Notes under the pieces: model-generated
Database searches by the model: none
What the model saw: the letters and a program-made list of their open reading frames with translations, nothing else
What the model was told of the DNA's origin: nothing
Shown: positions 62,098 to 64,000 of the stretch, one piece after another
Position numbering within the stretch: position 1 is the first letter of the stretch
How the letters are laid out: each line of letters begins with the position of its first letter
NCBI RefSeq assembly: GCF_030286555.1
Contig: NZ_JASVWF010000002.1
Span: 744,001-808,000 of the forward strand
Direction: 5' to 3'
Length of the DNA stretch: 64,000 bases
Source: Actinomycetospora termitidis
GTDB lineage: Bacteria; Actinomycetota; Actinomycetes; Mycobacteriales; Pseudonocardiaceae
Made by a program: the position numbers and the translations under genes

Positions 62098-62454
62098 TCA
62101 GGGGTAGACGACCGGTCGGACCTCGACCCCGCCGAACACCACGGGGACCTCCCGGGCGACGGCGAGCGCAGCGTCCAGGTCGGGGGCGTCGATCAGGTAG
62201 TAGCCGCCGAGGGCCTCCTTGGTCTCGACGAAGGGCCCGTCGGTCACCTCCGCGTCGTCCCCGGCGGCGTAGTCGGGCGACCGTCCGCCCCCGCGGAGGG
62301 TCGTGGCGGTCGCGCTCGGCGCGAGCTGGCCGCCGCCCCGCAGCACGTCGCCGTGCGCGGCCTGGAACTTCTGGTGGGCGGCGAGCAGGTCGGCGGGTGC
62401 GTCCGCGGCGTACGCGGCCTCGTCGACGTAGAACAGGATCAGGTAGCCGGCCAT
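62098..62454 (-). CDS. YciI/DGPF-domain protein, partner of the ECF sigma factor
   Basis: This 118-residue protein reads MAGYLILFYVDEAAYAADAP at its start and carries the DGPF signature in VTDGPFVETKEALGGYYLIDAPDLDAALAVAREVP. The ferredoxin-like alpha/beta fold is inferred from the family. These proteins are regularly encoded beside ECF42-type sigma factors; their role in sensing is not established. The gene is upstream of sigma in the same operon and divergent from the GST-like gene. Confidence 0.9.
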   Translation of the reverse strand: MAGYLILFYVDEAAYAADAPADLLAAHQKFQAAHGDVLRGGGQLAPSATATTLRGGGRSPDYAAGDDAEVTDGPFVETKEALGGYYLIDAPDLDAALAVAREVPVVFGGVEVRPVVYP

Positions 62455-62560
62455 GGGTGCTCCTTCGGGGGAGGAGGCCCCGGCGTGTCCGGGGCCCACA
62501 TCATGTCGACGCGGACCGATCGCGGGAATCGACAGCTCCCCCGATGGGAATCTCCGGTCG

Positions 62561-63598
62561 GTGAGCACCACCGCCGGCAACACGAAGGCCTACGCCGACT
62601 CGAGCGGCTCGTTCAAGCGTCGAGGGCCCCGCTTCACCGACCGCATCGTCGCGAACCCGACCGGCGAGGGGGAGTGGCCGGCCGAGCCCGGGCGCTACCG
62701 GCTCGTCGTGTCCCTGGCCTGCCCGTGGGCGCACCGCTCGGTGATCGTCCGGCGGCTGATGGGCCTGGAGGACGCGATCTCGATGGCGATCACCGACCCG
62801 CTGCAGGACGACCGCTCGTGGCGGTTCTCCCTCGACGAGGGCGGCGTGGACCCGGTGCTGGGCTACACCCACCTGGAGCAGGCCTACCTCGCCCGCGACC
62901 CGGAGAACGGCACCGAGAACGGCGTCTCGGTGCCCGCGATCGTCGACGTGGCCTCGGGCGAGCTGGTCACCAACGACTACCCGTGGATCACCATCGACCT
63001 CGGCAGGGAGTGGACCGCCCACGAGCGCGAGGGCGCCCCCACGCTCTACCCCGACGACCTCCGCGACGAGATCGACGAGGTCAACGAGGGCGTCTTCCAC
63101 GACGTCAACAACGGCGTCTACAAGACCGGGTTCGCGACGAGGCAGTCGCGCTACGAGGAGGCCTACACCGCGCTGTTCGCCCGCCTCGACGCGCTCGACG
63201 AGCGGCTGGAGACCCGGCGCTACCTCGTCGGGGACCACATCACCGAGGCCGACATCCGCCTGTTCACCACGCTCGCCCGCTTCGACGCGGTCTACCAGGG
63301 CCACTTCAAGTGCAACCGGCAGAAGCTCGCCGAGTTCGGCGCGCTGTGGGCCTACGCCCGCGACCTGTACCAGACCCCCGGCTTCGGCGACACCGTCGAC
63401 CTCGACCACATCAAGCGGCACTACTACCAGGTGCAGACGACGATCAACCCGACGCAGATCGTCCCGCTCGGGCCCCTGACGGCCTGGGACTCGCCGCACC
63501 ACCGCGAGGAGCTCGGCGGTTCCCCGTTCGGCCCGGGCGGCACTCCGCCGGCGCCGCTCGAGCACCCACTGCGTCCGCTGGGCCCGATCGACATGTAG
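62561..63598 (+). CDS. glutathionyl-hydroquinone-reductase-like (Xi-class GST) protein
   Basis: This 345-residue protein has thioredoxin-fold N-terminal residues GRYRLVVSLACPWAHRSVIVRRLMGLED with the catalytic Cys in CPWAH. It continues PAIVDVASGELVTNDYPWITIDLG and a C-terminal helical domain (YEEAYTALFARLDALDERLETRRYLVGDHITEADIRLFTTLARFDAVYQGHFKCN, HIKRHYYQVQTTINPTQIVPLGP). All are landmarks of Xi-class enzymes that reduce glutathionyl-hydroquinones. Actinobacteria generally use mycothiol instead of glutathione, so the natural thiol may be mycothiol (inference). The GTG at 62561 begins the family's N-terminus. Confidence 0.9.
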   Translation: MSTTAGNTKAYADSSGSFKRRGPRFTDRIVANPTGEGEWPAEPGRYRLVVSLACPWAHRSVIVRRLMGLEDAISMAITDPLQDDRSWRFSLDEGGVDPVLGYTHLEQAYLARDPENGTENGVSVPAIVDVASGELVTNDYPWITIDLGREWTAHEREGAPTLYPDDLRDEIDEVNEGVFHDVNNGVYKTGFATRQSRYEEAYTALFARLDALDERLETRRYLVGDHITEADIRLFTTLARFDAVYQGHFKCNRQKLAEFGALWAYARDLYQTPGFGDTVDLDHIKRHYYQVQTTINPTQIVPLGPLTAWDSPHHREELGGSPFGPGGTPPAPLEHPLRPLGPIDM

Positions 63599-63614
63599 TG
63601 GGTAGCCGACGGGC

Positions 63615-64000
63615 GTGAGTGCACCGAAGAACAGTCGCCCGAAGAACGTGGCCGAGCACGTCCTCGACCGTCTCGCCGCCTGGGGTGTCCACCGGTTCTA
63701 CGGCTACCCGGGCGACGGCATCGGCGGGATCTTCACCGCCCTGCCGAAGCGCGACGACGCCGAGTTCGTGCAGGTCCGGCACGAGGAGACCGCCGCGTTC
63801 GCCGCGTGCGCCGACGTGAAGTACGGCGGGTCGCCGATCGGGTGCTGCGCCGTCACCGGCGGTCCGGGCGCCATCCACGCGCTCAACGGGCTCTACGACG
63901 CCAAGCTCGACCACCAGCCCGTCGTCGCCCTGCTCGGGCACACCGCGCAGACCGCGCAGGGCGGCGGCTACTACCAGGAGGTCGACCTCGGCACGCTGTT
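63615..64000 (+). CDS. thiamine-diphosphate-dependent enzyme (pyruvate-oxidase-like), 3' end outside window
   Basis: The first ~128 residues are visible: KNVAEHVLDRLAAWGVHRFYGYPGDGIGGIFTAL, FVQVRHEETAAFAACADVKYGG (the Glu of HEE activates the thiamine ring), IGCCAVTGGPGAIHALNGLYDAKLDHQPVVALLGHTAQTAQGGGYYQEVDLGTLF. This is the pyrimidine-binding domain of the acetolactate-synthase/pyruvate-oxidase family, and the GYYQEVD form resembles actinobacterial PoxB-like proteins. The rest of the gene lies beyond the right edge, so the substrate cannot be fixed. It follows the GST-like gene by 16 nt. Confidence 0.85.
   Translation, partial: MSAPKNSRPKNVAEHVLDRLAAWGVHRFYGYPGDGIGGIFTALPKRDDAEFVQVRHEETAAFAACADVKYGGSPIGCCAVTGGPGAIHALNGLYDAKLDHQPVVALLGHTAQTAQGGGYYQEVDLGTL

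Overview
This 64 kb window is very GC-rich, uses many GTG starts and is densely packed with 1-8 nt stop/start overlaps. The gene content points to a mycolic-acid-lineage or Pseudonocardiales-type actinobacterium: an NDMA-type alcohol dehydrogenase, an ECF sigma factor with a long C-terminal helical extension, DUF3072, a LigC-type ligase, Asp23/Gls24 operons, and an actinobacterial TCGAAC-N4-GTTCGA LexA box. Pseudonocardia or a close relative is my inference from style; no 16S gene is present. No tRNA, rRNA, CRISPR array, transposase or prophage was seen.

Layout. 1-9.3 kb: end of a LuxR regulator, stand-alone LigD-type polymerase, cytoplasmic bulb-type lectin, a degraded PfkB-family protein, serA, an NhaA-thioredoxin fusion, an Imm5-like protein next to REP-like hairpins, a RibD_C reductase and a histidine phosphatase. 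9.3-15.9 kb: an envelope-type cluster (flippase-like membrane protein, methyltransferase, GT4 glycosyltransferase, divergent PTPS, MDR dehydrogenase) with a divergent CDP-alcohol phosphatidyltransferase/sulfatase fusion. 16-31.5 kb: alcohol dehydrogenase, glycerate kinase, GSDH lipoprotein, DUF2127, TetR, oxidoreductases, an alpha/beta-hydrolase lipoprotein whose 5' end is disrupted by a 13-bp repeat, LigC-type ligase, a seven-gene Asp23/alkaline-shock operon, a RibD-like reductase and DUF3072. 32.1-38.2 kb: gltBD.

38.3-49.5 kb: a methyltransferase/MetF-like pair, proline-rich membrane proteins, a membrane-tailed Hsp70 ATPase, then a signalling run (truncated kinase, LuxR response regulator, kinase lacking its histidine, and an intact kinase fused to a dynamin-like domain without a P-loop) and a CYTH-like protein.

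49.9-56.2 kb: the most notable locus, a PQQ operon. It holds a cupredoxin-like PQQ-associated protein, a PQQ alcohol dehydrogenase with no visible signal peptide and a D-x-D metal motif, a 26-residue PqqA followed by a hairpin, a rubredoxin, an R2/ferritin-like diiron protein, then pqqB, pqqC, pqqD and pqqE. The rubredoxin-diiron pair sits inside the cofactor operon and is translationally coupled to it. 56.2-64 kb: a cation exchanger, ppc, two inverted arrays of 48-bp tandem repeats, an ECF sigma/YciI pair, a glutathionyl-hydroquinone-reductase-like protein and the start of a thiamine-diphosphate enzyme.

Physiologically the window links alcohol oxidation (NDMA-ADH, PQQ-ADH), C3 metabolism (glycerate kinase, PEP carboxylase), glutamate synthesis and envelope-stress functions. 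All functions are assigned from motifs recognised by eye; no database search was run.
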